Below are positions 14,521-28,426 of a DNA stretch of 64,000 nt, one piece after another. The notes beneath the pieces are model-generated. The model did no database searches and was not told where the DNA came from. It was given only the letters and a program-made list of their open reading frames with translations. Each line of letters begins with the position of its first letter. Position 1 is the first letter of the stretch. The position numbers and the translations under genes were made by a program. The DNA is from Campylorhamphus procurvoides (taxonomy: Eukaryota; Chordata; Aves; Passeriformes; Dendrocolaptidae), in contig WBMV01005969.1 in NCBI GenBank assembly GCA_013396655.1, positions 529,534 through 593,533 of the forward strand, in the 5' to 3' direction.

Positions 14521-15381
14521 CTAAAATAAACAAATAAACTCTCTCACTGTTGGATTTCAGCTGCAGTACATAAATTCAGCTGCTTCAGAGTTGGGTACAA
14601 TTCACAAGTTCAACATAATGCTAGACAGAAGATAACAGATTAAAAAAATAATGGATTAATCTAAGCGGTAGAATTTGCTAAATATCATATTTCACAGCTA
14701 CTCCGTTGCCCATTTTTCTACAGCAACTGGCATTGTTTACTTCCATTTGTATGAAAAACTATGTCATCTCAGGGAAATGCATAGCTGTAGTACAAATGAG
14801 TGCTATTCTAACAGAAATAACTTTTGCAGACAGTTGAAGTTACATTTATAATGGAAGTGAGAACACTGGACAGAATCTGCAGCTGTTATAAAAGTCAAAA
14901 TTGAGTCAGAAAGAGAGCATTTCAAAAGATGATTAAAAAATGCATCGCATAGAATTCATTCCACATAGATAAATTTTTACTACAAAAATGCCTCAAGATG
15001 CCAGGCCTATGATTCTATTACATGACCAAAAGTGAGTTTTCCAGCAGTCTCGGATTATCATACATATTCTAGGAGACTTAATCACACTGCACTCCTTGCT
15101 GTCAAGGGGCTGGGGATACTTGGGCCAGAATGAGTCTCTCTGCTCAAATAACTGTGCCTTTTGAACCAGTCCTGGCAAATACGTGTAACTGGTGTTCCCA
15201 CTATACAACTGCCCATTTTTCCTTTCAGAAGGCTACATGTAACAACATTTTTTTTCTGCAGAAAGAGAAAAATCCAGTCGATCCAAAATTTCAGCAAGAT
15301 TACCAGTTCTACAAAATCTCAGTTTCCTTAGGTCAAGTGCACACACAGCAACATCCCACCAACACAGAAGTTCAGGCAAGA

Positions 15382-15660
15382 CACAATCATAGAACAGCAT
15401 GGATTGGAAGGGACAAAGATCACCTAGCTCCACTGCCCCTGCCATGGGCAGGGACACCTTCTACAAGACCAGGTTATTCAAAGCCCCATCCAACCTCGCC
15501 TTGAACACTTCCAGGAAGGGGGAATCCACAACTTCTCTGGGCAACCTCTTTTAGTGCCTCACCTCCCTCATAGTAAAGAATTTCTTCCTAATATCTAATC
15601 TAAGCTCACTCTCTTTCAGTTTAAAGCCACTCTCCCTCATCCTATCACATGCTTTTTAAG
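15382..15660 (-). mobile_element. CR1 LINE 3' fragment (minus orientation)
   Basis: CR1 is the main non-LTR retrotransposon of birds. The plus strand here begins with the reverse complement of a CR1 tail (AATCATAGAA, then GGATTGGAAGGGAC) and continues with the hallmark blocks CTGCCATGGGCAGGGACACC, CCCCATCCAACCT, TTGAACACTTCCAGG, CACAACTTCTCTGGGCAACC and AAGAATTTCTTCCTAATATC. Only the 3' untranslated and end-of-ORF region is present, as expected for 5'-truncated insertions. Moderate divergence shows in single-base changes and small indels relative to the typical element. Confidence 0.93.
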
Positions 15661-15944
15661 CAAGATTGAGGTATTCTTTGCTATAGAGTACCAGATAATT
15701 TTGCAAGCTTGTCTGTCTATAAAAGTACTACACAATAGTCACAGAACCCACTGACTTCTATTAATAACAAAAGAAACAAATAGATATTTTCAATCTGTAC
15801 ATCCTTACATTCAACAACAGCAATCACACGGCATAGTCTAAACAGTTCACCCCAACTTTATATACTATCAACAAGCAAGTTTCCAATACATATCCTTCAA
15901 ATACTTAAGAAAAGTTAAAATATCTTCGAGTTAGGAAAGGTAGC

Positions 15945-15962
15945 TTTGTTGTTGTTGTTGTT
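15945..15962 (+). repeat. (GTT)n microsatellite
   Basis: Five GTT units in a row in CRIM1 intron 1, about 290 bp from the CR1 fragment. Confidence 0.9.
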
Positions 15963-16848
15963 ATCAAAAGCCATTCTCCAGTATGAGAGGCCACAGCCAA
16001 ATGCAAACTTTTTTATTCAGTAGTTTGATGCTCAACAGAAGTCTGAAAACCGATAGTAAATAACAGTGTATATATACACATATGCTGACGTTGGCATATA
16101 AGTATCATTCACTCAGAAACATGCAGAATATCTGCTAACCTGCAGTTTTTCCTGTTTTGGGGAAAATAAAAAAACACCACCTGGAAAAAACTGTTTACCA
16201 GTTCAATACTGCACGTGATCTACAGGAGGTGTCACAGCAGATTATCACAGGTATATTTTTCCCTGTACAGCCAACTGCTTACCTTCTATTATGAGCAGGC
16301 AAAGTATCCTGCTCAAATAAAGCACTGATAAACAAAGTCAATTTTAGATATGAAGATGGGAAAATCCATGGGAACTTCACGGCTCTCCCACTATATGAAA
16401 ATAGCAAAGGAAGAGCAGTCATTAACCCCAGGAAGTAATTCCCTTTTTTTTTAGTTAATGTTAACCTATCATCCTGTACAGCAACTGTATCAATGAAAGT
16501 CAAAGGAAGTGCAGAAATTCCTGAAGAGAAACTACTAAAAGTTTTTCAAAAGAAGATGCCCCTTCAGCAATGCTTGGGGCACTTTCATTGTGAGAAGCCC
16601 ATGCATGTAGAGAAAAAAAAAATTCCCGAGAATTTGGAGAACAATAATACATCCTGTTTTTGAGAAGCCGGAATACATCCTGGACAACTTGTATTTTAGA
16701 AATCACAGCAGTAATCCACGTAACAACAAGAACAAAAGCTACACCTACGGTCCAAGACTCGCTGTTTCAAACTCTGTAACCACTGGAACCACAGCTTCAT
16801 CCATATCAGTCTAACAAAACGGTTAGAGTTGTTCCCTGTTTCTGGCAG

Positions 16849-17130
16849 ATGGGCTCTCCTTCCAGACCCCTGGGTGCAGGACAGGAGCCCAGCCTGCCCT
16901 GGCAGCTGCAGGGCCAGAGGCAGTGGGTGTGCTCTTGTCCCCATAGCCCCGAGCCTCCCAGGCCACTGCAGTACATACACAGCACACAGATGGTGATGCA
17001 TTGGTGCTCTTCTAGCAAACCGGTTCACAGTGTTTGTGCTGCTTTGCCCTGTGGTATTTCCGCACTAGATCTTCTCAAGGCTGACAGACCAGCAGGACCC
17101 CTGTCACAGAAGAGCTGCTTACCCCAGGTA
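16849..17130. other. GC-richer patch in CRIM1 intron 1 with a strong plus-strand donor
   Basis: About 280 bp are clearly more GC-rich than the surrounding intron, particularly 16850-16970. A plus-strand open frame runs through it and meets CCCCAGGTAAGG near 17122-17133, a near-perfect splice donor on the strand opposite CRIM1. The encoded residues resemble no family that I know. It may be chance, an antisense transcript exon or an old insertion. Confidence 0.3.
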
Positions 17131-20100
17131 AGGTGAGACCCACCCAGTGTGGAAAGCAGTTTCCGTGATCCATGGCACAACACTTTGATGCAGATGTACT
17201 GCACGCTGTAGCACTACCCATCATGATTTCCAGGACAGATCAGTGGTTGATACCACATCTGCTGCCTCTCATGACTTTCCAAAAAAGGCACTATACAGGA
17301 AGAATATGGCCCAGTAGTAGCTGCACCTAAAGTCTGCAGTGCCACACACTTCAAAAATTAGCTCAGTAACCATTAGGAACATGGAAGAGAAATTCCTCAG
17401 TAATGTTTGCAGACTATACTTCCAACATCTCCTAAATCTTGAAACAAGGTATTTTTCATTACTCAGTGTGAATATAAAAAAAGTTACATTCAGACTGAAA
17501 GAATGCAAATCCAGTTTTAGTCTGCACATCCACCAGTCTGCTTTCCACACAGGTTCATTTAGGAACAAGATTTGCATCAATGAAGGAACAAAAATGTAAC
17601 AGGAGCTTATTTTAGTTTAGTAAATCAATGCCAAGTCTAGAATGAATTTTCATGCAGACTTAAGACTTCTTTTCCTAGTTGATTTTCTTCTTTTATGAAC
17701 AGAATGCCAAGGTCCTACTAGACGAATAATTATTCACCACTTAGAAGAAACCTTCAGATGTCACATCAATATAGGAAGAACAGAATTCCTTGAAATGGGA
17801 AGTACAACGAGATAAAAGTATTCATGTGAGCTACAGGGATGGATCAAGTGCCTCACTTCAATTCAAAGCTTTGGTTGCTTGATGTAAGGGCATCTAGTGC
17901 TGTCTTTGATGCACATAAATCACGGTCCCGTAGAACAAGCTTGGTCCTTTGGAGGTCAGCAATATTTCAAATGACAGTGGAATCATGTCTTGAACAAAAA
18001 AAAAATATAACCTAGGCTTTATTAATCCCAAAAATCATCACGTCCTGTGGACTATTCCTATAAACAAACTTTTATGCACCAATGATTTGGGACCTGAGAC
18101 AGTTCATGAACTATTCCAGGCTGTAACAGAAACATTTTCATGTGTACTCTGCCTCACCGCCTCTATGGTTTCCTCTTCAGGATCCTTCTCTTCATGCCTA
18201 CCTCTCAGAAATCTGAATGACGTGAAGGAATAAACTGAGATAAAATAATTTGTGAAAGCTTTACCTCTCTCCAAGCACGGCTGACAAAACCCAAAGGTAA
18301 GAATCTGAGCCTGTCAAGTGCCTTGGTATGCACTTCTTGTCTCTTAACTGACTTCTAGCACATCTAAAAATACAAAAATCAAGTAGGTGTTTAACATTCT
18401 TGAGTTTTTAGAAGCAATCCAGCTGAAAAGAAGCCCATGTAAACTTACAGTTTTCATCCTAACTGATCTTTGTTGAGTCGTGATTTTCACTGCCTCATTG
18501 TGCCAGCATGATCAGGTAGGGGTAAAAAAAGGGAAGGGCCATACTTTTTAGCAGCCCTGAGTTGTCACTGGACTCTTGTTATACCGTCACAGAAGTACCT
18601 TTTGCATACGCACCTCAAAGCAGGCTGGTAACTACAGCTTCAGAGTCATTTCTCTTTCAAATAATTTCTGTCTCTGTGCAGATCCCCACTCTTTCCAACT
18701 CATTCAGGCAAGTTCCCTTTTCAGATAATAATGTAGTTCTGCATTTACTCAGATCAAAGTTAAGCCCTGGACATAATACCTTTTTTAAGTCTCTTAAGTG
18801 TGCTTTCATGCCATGAGAGTGGAGACTTCACATTAATTCCAAACTTTTTTCATTTTCTTCTATCATTCATATAATCACTTGCTTTCTGCAAAGCAAATGT
18901 TTCAGCTTGCTAAAAACTCAGGCACAGCTCTGGGGTGTCAAACTCCCAAGTCCTGTCATAGCATGTATCTAAAGTAGGGAGGAGGATTAAGGCATTAACA
19001 AGTTGAACATGAGGTCCTTAAATAGGTCCAGTCTGGGAAACAGTCTGAGAAATATATCTCTGGTAAGCAGCATTCCATCACTTCTTTCGTACTAAATCCT
19101 ACATACCAGCTCTCACAACACAGCACCATGCAAGGCATGATGCTCATGATCGAAGTATTCATCATCTTCACCTGAAGAACTGCTTGTAGTTTCTCAGTTG
19201 CGTGCTCTTTTGAAAACAACTTTGAGTCTTATTTTTTAAGGTACAGAGTACCTCACTATAGTTTACTGTCTCCATATGCAAAGGATACAAAACAGGTGCA
19301 AGTAAAAAAGTACAATGAGAGACCTGTTCAGAGAGACCTCTGTTGCTTAAGCTTTTGCTTTCCTCTCTTTAAAGTTCTCAATTCCTTATGCCCAGCACAA
19401 AAACGTCTCTTTTGCGTCCTGTCCCAACCCTTCTCTTTCTTTCTGGGCATTTAAGGATTATCAGCTACTGTTAGGGAAACACAATACTGTTCTCCTTCAC
19501 TGTTTACAAAGATAATGCAACACCTCAAATCAGAAAACAACACACTGAAATGGTCACTAAAATATCACTGCTGTAAAGTAATATACAAGCACTGCACCCA
19601 CAATAATCTTATGTTTACCCTCCCTACCCTTGAACCATAATTTAACTAGGGTGAATTGAGTGAACTCCCAAAATTTACATTTAACTGCAGCATGTTACTC
19701 AGCTATTTCTACCTTTTTTTATTTCAGCATGACAGGGAGCTCTCAGGATGATGAAAGAGCAAAGAGACATTACTGATCTGAAAGTGAAACAGTCTGAGTC
19801 ACATCTTACAGACTCTTGCATCCTTTTAGATCCAGCATTTAAAGGAGAAGAAAGGTTTCACAGTGACACAGACGCAATCCTTACTGAGACTAGTACTGCC
19901 CTCTGAGAACCTGCCAAGGGGGAACCCTTCAGAAGCCCCTCCATCAAACTAGACCCAAGCTCTGAGCCCTGCCACTCCAGCACACTGGTACACACAACAG
20001 CATTTTCAAATCAGTGGTATTCATTAAGATGGTATGAGGCTCTGAAAGGATCCTACAGACTTGCTAAAATAAAAAAAGGAAATGCTTCTTGCCAGTAGGC

Positions 20101-22087
20101 TTTGGCTTCTCTTTGAACAGGAAAAAAGAACGATGGAAAGGAAATTCATGTTTTGGAGGAGCTGAACAATAGAAATGACTAATCACCACTAAAGAATGCT
20201 TGAAACCCAGCCCCAGACCTTGAAAAGCAGCAGAAGGGAAGACTAGCCTTGAAGTGAGTTTGAGCTCATATACTGGCTTCAATCCTTTCCCCTCCCGCAA
20301 CTTATTCCTTCACTGAAGACATGAAGCAAGGACCACAGCTGGCAGAAACTTTTATGGTAAGGCACACAGCTGAGAGTTTTGTGAGAAAGCATTTTTTTCC
20401 ACCTTTTGGAAGGGTCTGCTTTCCAAGACCAAGTTCTCATGTGGAATGTACAGCAGGACAAAAGTTTTGCAGCCTCCTGAGAAAATATCTAGTCAAAAGT
20501 AGAAAGCAAAACTGTACCATAACATTTAGATTCCTTAGGAACACATACATGTAAGGCTTGTTTAAAATCTGACTGGCTGCTTTATCTTATCCAAAAATAG
20601 ACCATTTATCTCAGGTGATTAAATCCCCAACATTGTGAGAAATATTTTCACTGCAGCAGCTCTGCATGTGTCTCAAGACAGTTATTTCATACTAAGGAAT
20701 GCAGAAAGTATTTAAACAGACCAGCTTTCCACTCAATTATCAGAAACTCCACAGAAGCCTTGAGGAAGGCAAGGAGATAAATGGAAATGTTAAGTGAAGC
20801 ATGTGATGTGGACAACTATTTCAGGTTTTAAAGTTTTCCCTTCCCCACACTGTCTGGAATATTTTAGTTCTCCACATACCTCTCCCATCTTTTATTTTTG
20901 AAGGGAGGGCGTGAGGATGGGGGATGGTAGCAGGGTGAGGAAAAGTGTGTTTAGTTTGTCTTTTGGTTTTTTATTACTTTCGCTATTAGGATTTCTCACA
21001 ACAAAACTGAATGGTACTTCCAATAGCCTTCCTGCCGCAAAGATGGTCCAAAATGATAAATCTGTAGTTTCAAAGTCTGACCCCTACACATTTACACACC
21101 TGAAAAAAAGGCTTAAAAATAAATTATTTTAAACCTATGAGCAGAACCATGTTTTGTTTGTAAATACCTGATTCAAAATATTACACGGTGTCCTATGATT
21201 TAATTTATCAGGGAGATCCTCTGCTAGTACTCCCCTGACTAGAACAAGCACGGACAACAGCAGTTCAGCTGTAGCAGATTTTTCCCCTAGCTCTAGAAAT
21301 CTCTTTACAAAAATAAATGCTAAGGCCTCAGAAAAGGGCCAAACCTTCATAACCATTTTCAAAAGGCAGCCAAAATTCCAATTTTTTTTTTCCAAGTTGC
21401 ACTCTGCACCCACACACTTCAGAAGTCTGCATGTACAGCAGCACGCATCAGCTTCACTGCAAACAAGTAGTTGGCTGGCAGATTGATGCAGCTGCTAGGC
21501 AGAGGCAAAGTTGACAGGAGTAGGAAAAGTTTTCCCTAGGAGAAATTCTGGAACAAGGCTATGAACTAAGCAACCTATACCAAGAACAGTCTATGCTATT
21601 AGAAGAAACCCAGTATCTTCAATTTTTTTTTGCCACCTTTCCCCCCAGTCATTAATGCAGCATCACTGAACACCATAATTACAATATGTTTCAGAGGAAT
21701 TGCACCCAATTTCTTAGTCACAGCAGACTACAGGAAAAACTCTACCCTGGGTATAGAACTAGCCTTAAGGTTTTTTTCTTTTTCTAAAACTAACTCAGAG
21801 ATAGACATCTAGTTTGGTGTTTCTGCTATGAAAGCAGCACATTTTACACTAGCACGTGTAACACCATTATCAGTATGACCCCAGCATTTTTATCAACAGT
21901 CCATCGGTGAGGGAAAGAAACATTTCCAACATGCTCACATCCAGCCTTTCTGAAAAAATCCTGCAGAGTACCCCACAGCCTGTAGCAAAACACTGAAGTG
22001 TAATTCATTTCAAGGATAAGTGATCCAAAAGAATGGGTTTTCTTGGGTTTAGAAACATTACACTTGCTAGTTTTTTCACTAATTATA

Positions 22088-22262
22088 AACAAAATGAAAC
22101 AAGAACAAAACAAAACAAAAAACCCAACAAACAAAAACAGAAAAACCCCCCAAACCCCAAGCAAAACAAAAAGCCAACAACCCTCCCAACAACAAAAATA
22201 AAATACTAATAAAAAACAAACAAACAAAAACCAACCAAACAAAAAAACAGAACCAAGCAAAC
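22088..22262 (+). repeat. A/C-rich low-complexity tract (AAAC-type)
   Basis: About 175 bp consist almost only of A and C in units such as AACAAAAC and AAACAAAC. Its complement gives long but meaningless hydrophobic open frames rich in F, L, V, C and G on the minus strand. Confidence 0.93.
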
Positions 22263-22988
22263 AACTGAAGCCTAACAGCATCACAATAGCTGGCTATATA
22301 AGGCTTAAAGTTTAGGAAATGAGTAAGAACATGGGAATTGGTGCATGCCTGTGAGCCAGTACTTTTCCTCCTGTCCACAACCCTGTGTCCCCATTTGTTT
22401 TCCTATTAAAGACTTGTACACTCATGACCCACAAGGTGTTAACATGATTTGCAAATTCTGAAGTTAAGTGCCCAGTACACCCAGTGAATGCTTCTAGGGA
22501 CTGAATATTGCCTCTGGTAAAGGTGTGAACTGCTTCCATTCATCATAGAACATTACTAAGGGCTTACTTTACCCCCCCCCACTCTCCCCCCAGACAAGGC
22601 CAAACTAGTCTGTTCAGACAAGAGCTCCCTCAGGGACCATCTTTTAATCCCTATGCTTAGGTGGAATTTAATCTTCCCATCTTAGTTTATGTTGGTAAAT
22701 TTCTTCATATACATAAGCTTTCTATGTCAGTGTCAGTCATCTTCCAAATTCCAGTATTCTAAGACTACACAACTTGTGCCACTCAAAGTCTCATGCAAAA
22801 CCCTGAGTTCACCATTTCCAAGTTTACATTCCCTGTGGATTAAATGCATTCTCAAATGAAAGCAGTTTAAAAGTCACAAGAGACATTTAATAGGTCACCT
22901 CTACAAAGTATTGAATCCATTAAAAAAGAGAAATACTTGGTTCTGTCTGCAAACTTATTGAGATGAAGAATGCTTGAGGGAGGTACAA

Positions 22989-23005
22989 AGGAAGGAAGGA
23001 AGGGA
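22989..23005 (+). repeat. (GGAA)n run
   Basis: AAGGAAGGAAGGAAGGG forms four GGAA units, a tandem array of ETS-core motifs. It is short and probably a simple microsatellite. Confidence 0.85.
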
Positions 23006-26000
23006 AGAAGAAAGCATTTTTGAACTATATGAATGGATTAATTATTGCATAATATGCTTGTCAGTAAAATGATGTTTTGCTTGACTAAGTACTAGGCAAG
23101 AAGTTAAATTATGCAAGAATCCTTGAATCAGCTAAAGGGTGCTTAAACCAGCAAACATGCCTAGGGGCAAGTCTCGAGGTAGCTTAAAAAAAATCTTTAT
23201 AAGCAGCATGATTTTGGATAACCTGATAAAATAACTGGTTTCTATGTGGAAAAATTCACATAAGCAGAGGATGCTACACAAGGTTTTAAAAATTAAAAGA
23301 GAATCCTCATCTTACAGAAGTTTAAATATTTAGTAATCCAGCCTATCTCCAGTGAGATTTCTTGTTTTAAACTAATTGTTTAAAGAAACTACATCAGCAA
23401 AACTAAAGATCCACAGCATCAAAAGCCTACCAATTCCTGCATCAATATCCTTCCTCATATCTGTTAGACTTTTCTATTCAATTTTTGTTGAAATACTTGA
23501 ACCAAGTGATTTCTAAATTTAAAATGTGATGCCCAGAAACAGATTTCCACAATGACAGAATACAGAGTAGAAATAGCTTATAAATTATCCAGACTGTGCG
23601 TAAGAAGACAGCATTCTCCTAGTAAGTGTTTTCTGGGGGGCAGTAAGGGAAGGGACCATTAAATTTGATCAAGAGGAGCATATTTGAAGCTGAATATCCA
23701 CCATCAAAGAATTACTTCCCATTCCAGTTTCACAAGTTAAATAATTTTTCTGATAATTTTCTTTTTTGAGAATACAAATAATTTTTCTATTTGTTTCCCT
23801 GAGAGTCTGGATTGCTGACAGCCTTTTGAACAAAGTACTTTGACTGTCTTCATGCCAACAACCATTTGGTGCACTACTTAATACTGATGAAGTCCCCAAC
23901 TAGAGCATCAGTTCTAACACTTGATTTACTGGAGGAAGTCCTCTGTGCACACATGGACATGAGAACCACTTGGATATTTCCCCAGTCATTCACCACATAA
24001 CAAAGTAAGGAAAAAAACCAACAACAAAACAAAAAGAAATCTGGGCAACACTGTTCCAGTCCTAACAGATATAAACAACTGGGTTACCCACATGTGACTT
24101 CTAAATTACTTGAGCTTCAGTAACTTGTACTAAAAGCAAAATATTGCCTCATTTTTAGGGATCCGGACTACATCACAGGCAAGAAGCCAAGCATGTTGTA
24201 GAGAAGTCTGTCTGGAGACAAAGCATCAAGTTGAGGGCAATGGGTCCATTGATCCATTAGATAAAGAGCACAGGACTGAAAACAAGGTTCTCCCAAGGGT
24301 ACTAGCTGCAAGAATTACAAGTATCAGCACTACTTGTGATAAAAATACTATTAAGTCAGTAAGGAAGTTATTCTTACTTCAGAAAAGAAGGAAAGAACTC
24401 CATTAGCATATGTGTAAACCAATGCCTGAACAAAACAAAACAAAAACAAGCTTAGATTCTCTCTTCCAAATTGTTTTTAAAAACTAGGTTTTCAAAGTTG
24501 CCTTTCTTCTCACCAGCTCAAGTTTCACCGTGCTTTGGTTACATTAAATATACTGTACCTTTATATATTTCTAAGCAAGGAAAACTAGTCCACAGCAGGC
24601 TTAAAGTCGGGGAAAGGGACAACAGACATATCCAAGCTCTCCCAGCTTACCTCAAACAAGGAGTCAGACAGACTGTAATGCTCCTAGCTCCCAAAAAGAT
24701 GCAGTTCAGGAAATGAGACTAGGACTAGACACAGTCTAGGCAAGGCAAGCTTCTGGCATTGTCCTAAGAGATTAACCCAGACACTTCCCAATACTTGTGT
24801 AAGATCTGCTACAGCAGCTTTCTCCCATTCCCAAGGGAGCACCAGTTCAGAAGCTACACATTGTGCAGACAAGCCTCAAGTATTCAAGGCAAGCCTTAAA
24901 CTAACTACAGCTAGCAAAAAGAATACAGCAATAACTGTATCCCCCATTCCTCAAAAAAACCACAAACACATCTAAGCCCCACTAAAAACAAAACAATAAA
25001 CCTCTAAACAAAGTACTAGATATTATTGGTATGCTACTGGCACAGAAATACCTTCTTTGCACGTGTATCCAGAGGCTAATTTATATGGAAGTATATCCTA
25101 AAAGAAACTTAAGGACACAGTGAGACTAGGAGTTTGTTAACTAAGAACTTCAAATATATTACAAAAACATATATTTCTATTATTCAGCTAAATGTCAGCT
25201 CATTTTCAATGTTATATTGTATGCTATTGTCATGCCTTTGAAGAGTTTAGCAAAGCAATCTATGGCCCTTCATCTAACAGCACCAGAAACCAGGGAAGTA
25301 TGGAAGCTGAAACTAGAAGAGAGTCATCACAAGAAATGCCTTCACAGAGTAACCAAACTTCTTTGGCAGGACTTTTCCAAGATTCTCTGATTCCCCAGGA
25401 ATCCAGAGCCCTGCCCAGCTACATAATGCTGCAGAAGCCAAGGCTAAGGTGTTTCTGAAGAACTTCAGACTAATTCACTGGGGGCTCTAGGACTACTTTC
25501 AAAGACAGAAAGCAAGGGCAGTTCCTGCTTTGCATTCAAAGTTTCCCAATGCTAAGACACTTTGGAAGGGGCTTTAGGCTCTCAACACCTCATCAAAGCA
25601 ATCCAGCAGCATCCCTATAGAGACAACAGAGGCTGCAAATCTGCAAAGTTATCAAGAATGCCCTTCAAAAGGGGTAGCCACCAGCACCACGGGAAGCTGA
25701 CCTCAGAATTATTTATTAAGGATATAAATGCATTCAGGAATGGCACTTACTTGCTTCAGGATAATGACACAAATGGAGCCTTAGAACTGAATAGAGATGT
25801 GAATAGTTAAGGTGGTGAGATAAATGAGAACTTCCTTCAGGTTTTAGAAGGACAAAGGAGGAAAAAAACCTCCAAACAAAACATCTTGAAACAGCAAGAG
25901 ATTTAATTAATAAATAGTGCTTTAACAAAGAATATTTGTACTTTCAGAAAGAGAAGCTACCAGTAACAGATGCCACAGACACCCCTCCATCAGGTGTTAC

Positions 26001-28203
26001 AGAACTCATTTACGTCAAGTACATTAAACACTAAGTTATCAGACAAGTATTTCTAACTGTTGCTATTCCAGCTCTCAGTTTTCTGTAGCCTAGTATGTGT
26101 CCATACTCTGAAATAAGACGCTGATGAAGCTTCAAAACTGATACAAAAACCATGCTTATAACTGTAGCCAGTAGGGGTCATTTCAGTGTAAAAAACTGCA
26201 GTGAAAAAAAGGCTAGAGACAAGAAGAGCAAAACCACAAATTTCTATTCAGAGTTCTATAGGACACTTCCATTTCCTCCTCCCTGAACTGTAGTAGGAAA
26301 GGATTTGCACTCCCAGTAGACAAGACAACTAAAAAACCAGCCTTTATTCCGTTAATAGATAAAGGCATGGCTTAGTACCGCTCACACATCAAGCATCACC
26401 ACCCTAGCCTGTTGCACGTGTGCCTGTAAACCGCACAACTGTTTAGATCATCACGATCGAAAAAAAGCTATTTAACCTCATTTTTGTGACCAGAAGCAGT
26501 ACAATAGATGCCCTTTCATCCTTGCTGTCACTTCATGTGCACAATACGCACCATGAAGAAAGGCACATTACTTCTGTTCCTTAGAATGAGGCAGTTTCCT
26601 GACAATTCAGTAATAGGTATTCCAGGACTATTTATTAGGCTGACAGTTCAGCTCAGTTGCTTTTCATTTACAAGAATGAAAATGAAAATTAAATAGATAA
26701 GTTATCTCCCTGACTATTCCTACAGGGACAGCTGGAACTAGTTCCTAACCACAACACTAATTGAAATGCAATCTTGCCAACAAATGCTTCATACTATTTT
26801 CAACAGTAAATGGGACGTGTTATGAGTTGAACTACAGCAACGTACAGATTGCATCACTTCAAAGGAATGAAATACTCCTAAACTGCCAGAGACGTCCATA
26901 CTGTGATACAGTAAGAGAGTTTGAACACTAAGGCATTTAATGACTACAGGCTTTTAGTTCCTTTAATCATGGGGAAGGGGGAAGCTGTTTTAGCCAAGCT
27001 TTTTCTTGAAAACACACAACAAGAGAAACTCCTTCAAAACCAGGTAAGTTTTTTTAAGTACCTCTGGTTGGACTTTTTTATTTCTGAAAACTTTTCCAAT
27101 ACACATTAAAAATAAGAGAGATTACAACGATGTACATATTCACCAACATGCTCTCAATTAAGGACTTTAAAATAGTTTAGGGTCACTTTTAATTGTTTAA
27201 CAACATAGCTGTTAACCCTGGAGCTCGTCCTACCTAAGCATCAACTGCTGAGGCTGATGGCATTGGTTGTAGCACGGGCAGGACACATGCCCTGCTCTGC
27301 TGCGGTTTGCAATTTATTTGTTACAGAGGCAAATGGAGTTTTAAACTAATAATGAAAGCCAGGAGAAAGGTCAGCTGCCCACTAAAAATGACCGAGTTTA
27401 GTCTTCTCAGAATAGTGCATCATTTTAAATGCAAGTTTTTTGGACAGATACTGCCTCACCAGCTCTCTGGACTTTCTACTGCCCTCTACCCGCAGAGAAG
27501 AGACCGCCTCCGTCTCCTTTTCCAGAACTGTCGAAGCTCCCGCTCCGACTCACATATACATTTATACATATCCTAAACTACTGGTTATTTGTAATCTCTT
27601 TACAGCGCCATGTTTTCCCTCAACCTGGGGGGAAAAGAGAACTGGAGGTACAAGAGAAAGAGGGACTAAAAATTTGCCTCTGGCCTTCTGTTAAATTATA
27701 ACACATAAAAAAATAAACCTTAAACGTTCTGATACATAAAAAATTTGGAGTGGGGGTAACTCCTTTGGCATTTCATACCAGTTCACCACCTCACAAGCAG
27801 CCAGCAGGGAGCTGACGTGACTTTAAGAGGACTTCTGCTGTGGCTATTTCTTCCACCCCCTTGATGCTCCAGCCGGGAAAAAGACACCCCTTATCATCAT
27901 ATAAAGGGCAGGACAGGCGGGGAGATATTAAGTGACAGGAACAGGAAGGAAAACTTTACAACAGATGATCAGCCTTTGTTGTTTCCTTACAGAGGAGAGA
28001 ATCCGGAACAGGCATCATGTGTGCACGACTGACCTCCGCCGATCTCCATCTGCCAAACCCTTCCCGAGTCCTTTATCAAGGAATTTTAGTTGGGCATCAG
28101 TATAAACTGGTATAAGCTATTAGCAAACCAGTAACGTGCTGCGGGAAGGGCGAACGGGTAGAGAGACTTAAAGTTCAGGGTAAGAAAATAAAACTTCTAA
28201 GTA

Positions 28204-28255
28204 GGGGGTTTTGGGTTTTGGGGTTTTTCTTGTTTTTTAGGCAGGGAGGGTTAAA
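28204..28255 (+). repeat. G-run/T-run tract in intron 1
   Basis: The tract reads GGGGG TTTT GGG TTTT GGGG on the plus strand, then a T-rich spacer and GGGAGGG. It lies about 170-220 bp inside intron 1 from the exon 1 donor, antisense-strand G runs relative to CRIM1 transcription. It may fold as a G-quadruplex, though the fourth G run needs a long loop. Confidence 0.75.
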
Positions 28256-28426
28256 AGACATGCTCGCAGATGGGACAGGCGGGCGGCGGGAAGGGAAGGA
28301 GGGCGCAGCAGCGCCTAAACACGTCTTAGACGCCGGTACGCCCTCGTTCCCTTCCCGCCGTCCAGCGGGAACCCCCACCCCAGGGATGGACAGACGGATG
28401 GGAGATGTCCCGCCGCCTCTCCTCAC

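Larger units (their letters stand above)
14521..28426 (-). other. CRIM1: CRIM1 intron 1 (13,906 bp)
   Basis: The intron is bounded by the GTGAGG donor after exon 1 and the TTTTAG acceptor before exon 2. It is mostly AT-rich unique-looking sequence. Identified contents are one CR1 LINE fragment (15382-15660), a (GTT)n run (15945-15962), an A/C-rich low-complexity tract (22088-22262), a GGAA run (22989-23005) and a G/T-run tract close to exon 1 (28204-28255). The last 700 bp before exon 1 contain a CRE-like TGACGTGA at 27813-27820 and a SOX-like CCTTTGTT near 27973, which is compatible with proximal regulatory sequence but proves nothing. No coding sequence was recognised in either strand. Confidence 0.9.

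Noticed and set aside
16066..16079. Perfect 14-bp palindrome GTGTATATATACAC
   Set aside because: It is a short alternating purine-pyrimidine run, common in AT-rich introns.
22079..22378. Hydrophobic, membrane-like frames on the minus strand
   Set aside because: They come from translating the complement of an A/C-rich low-complexity tract.
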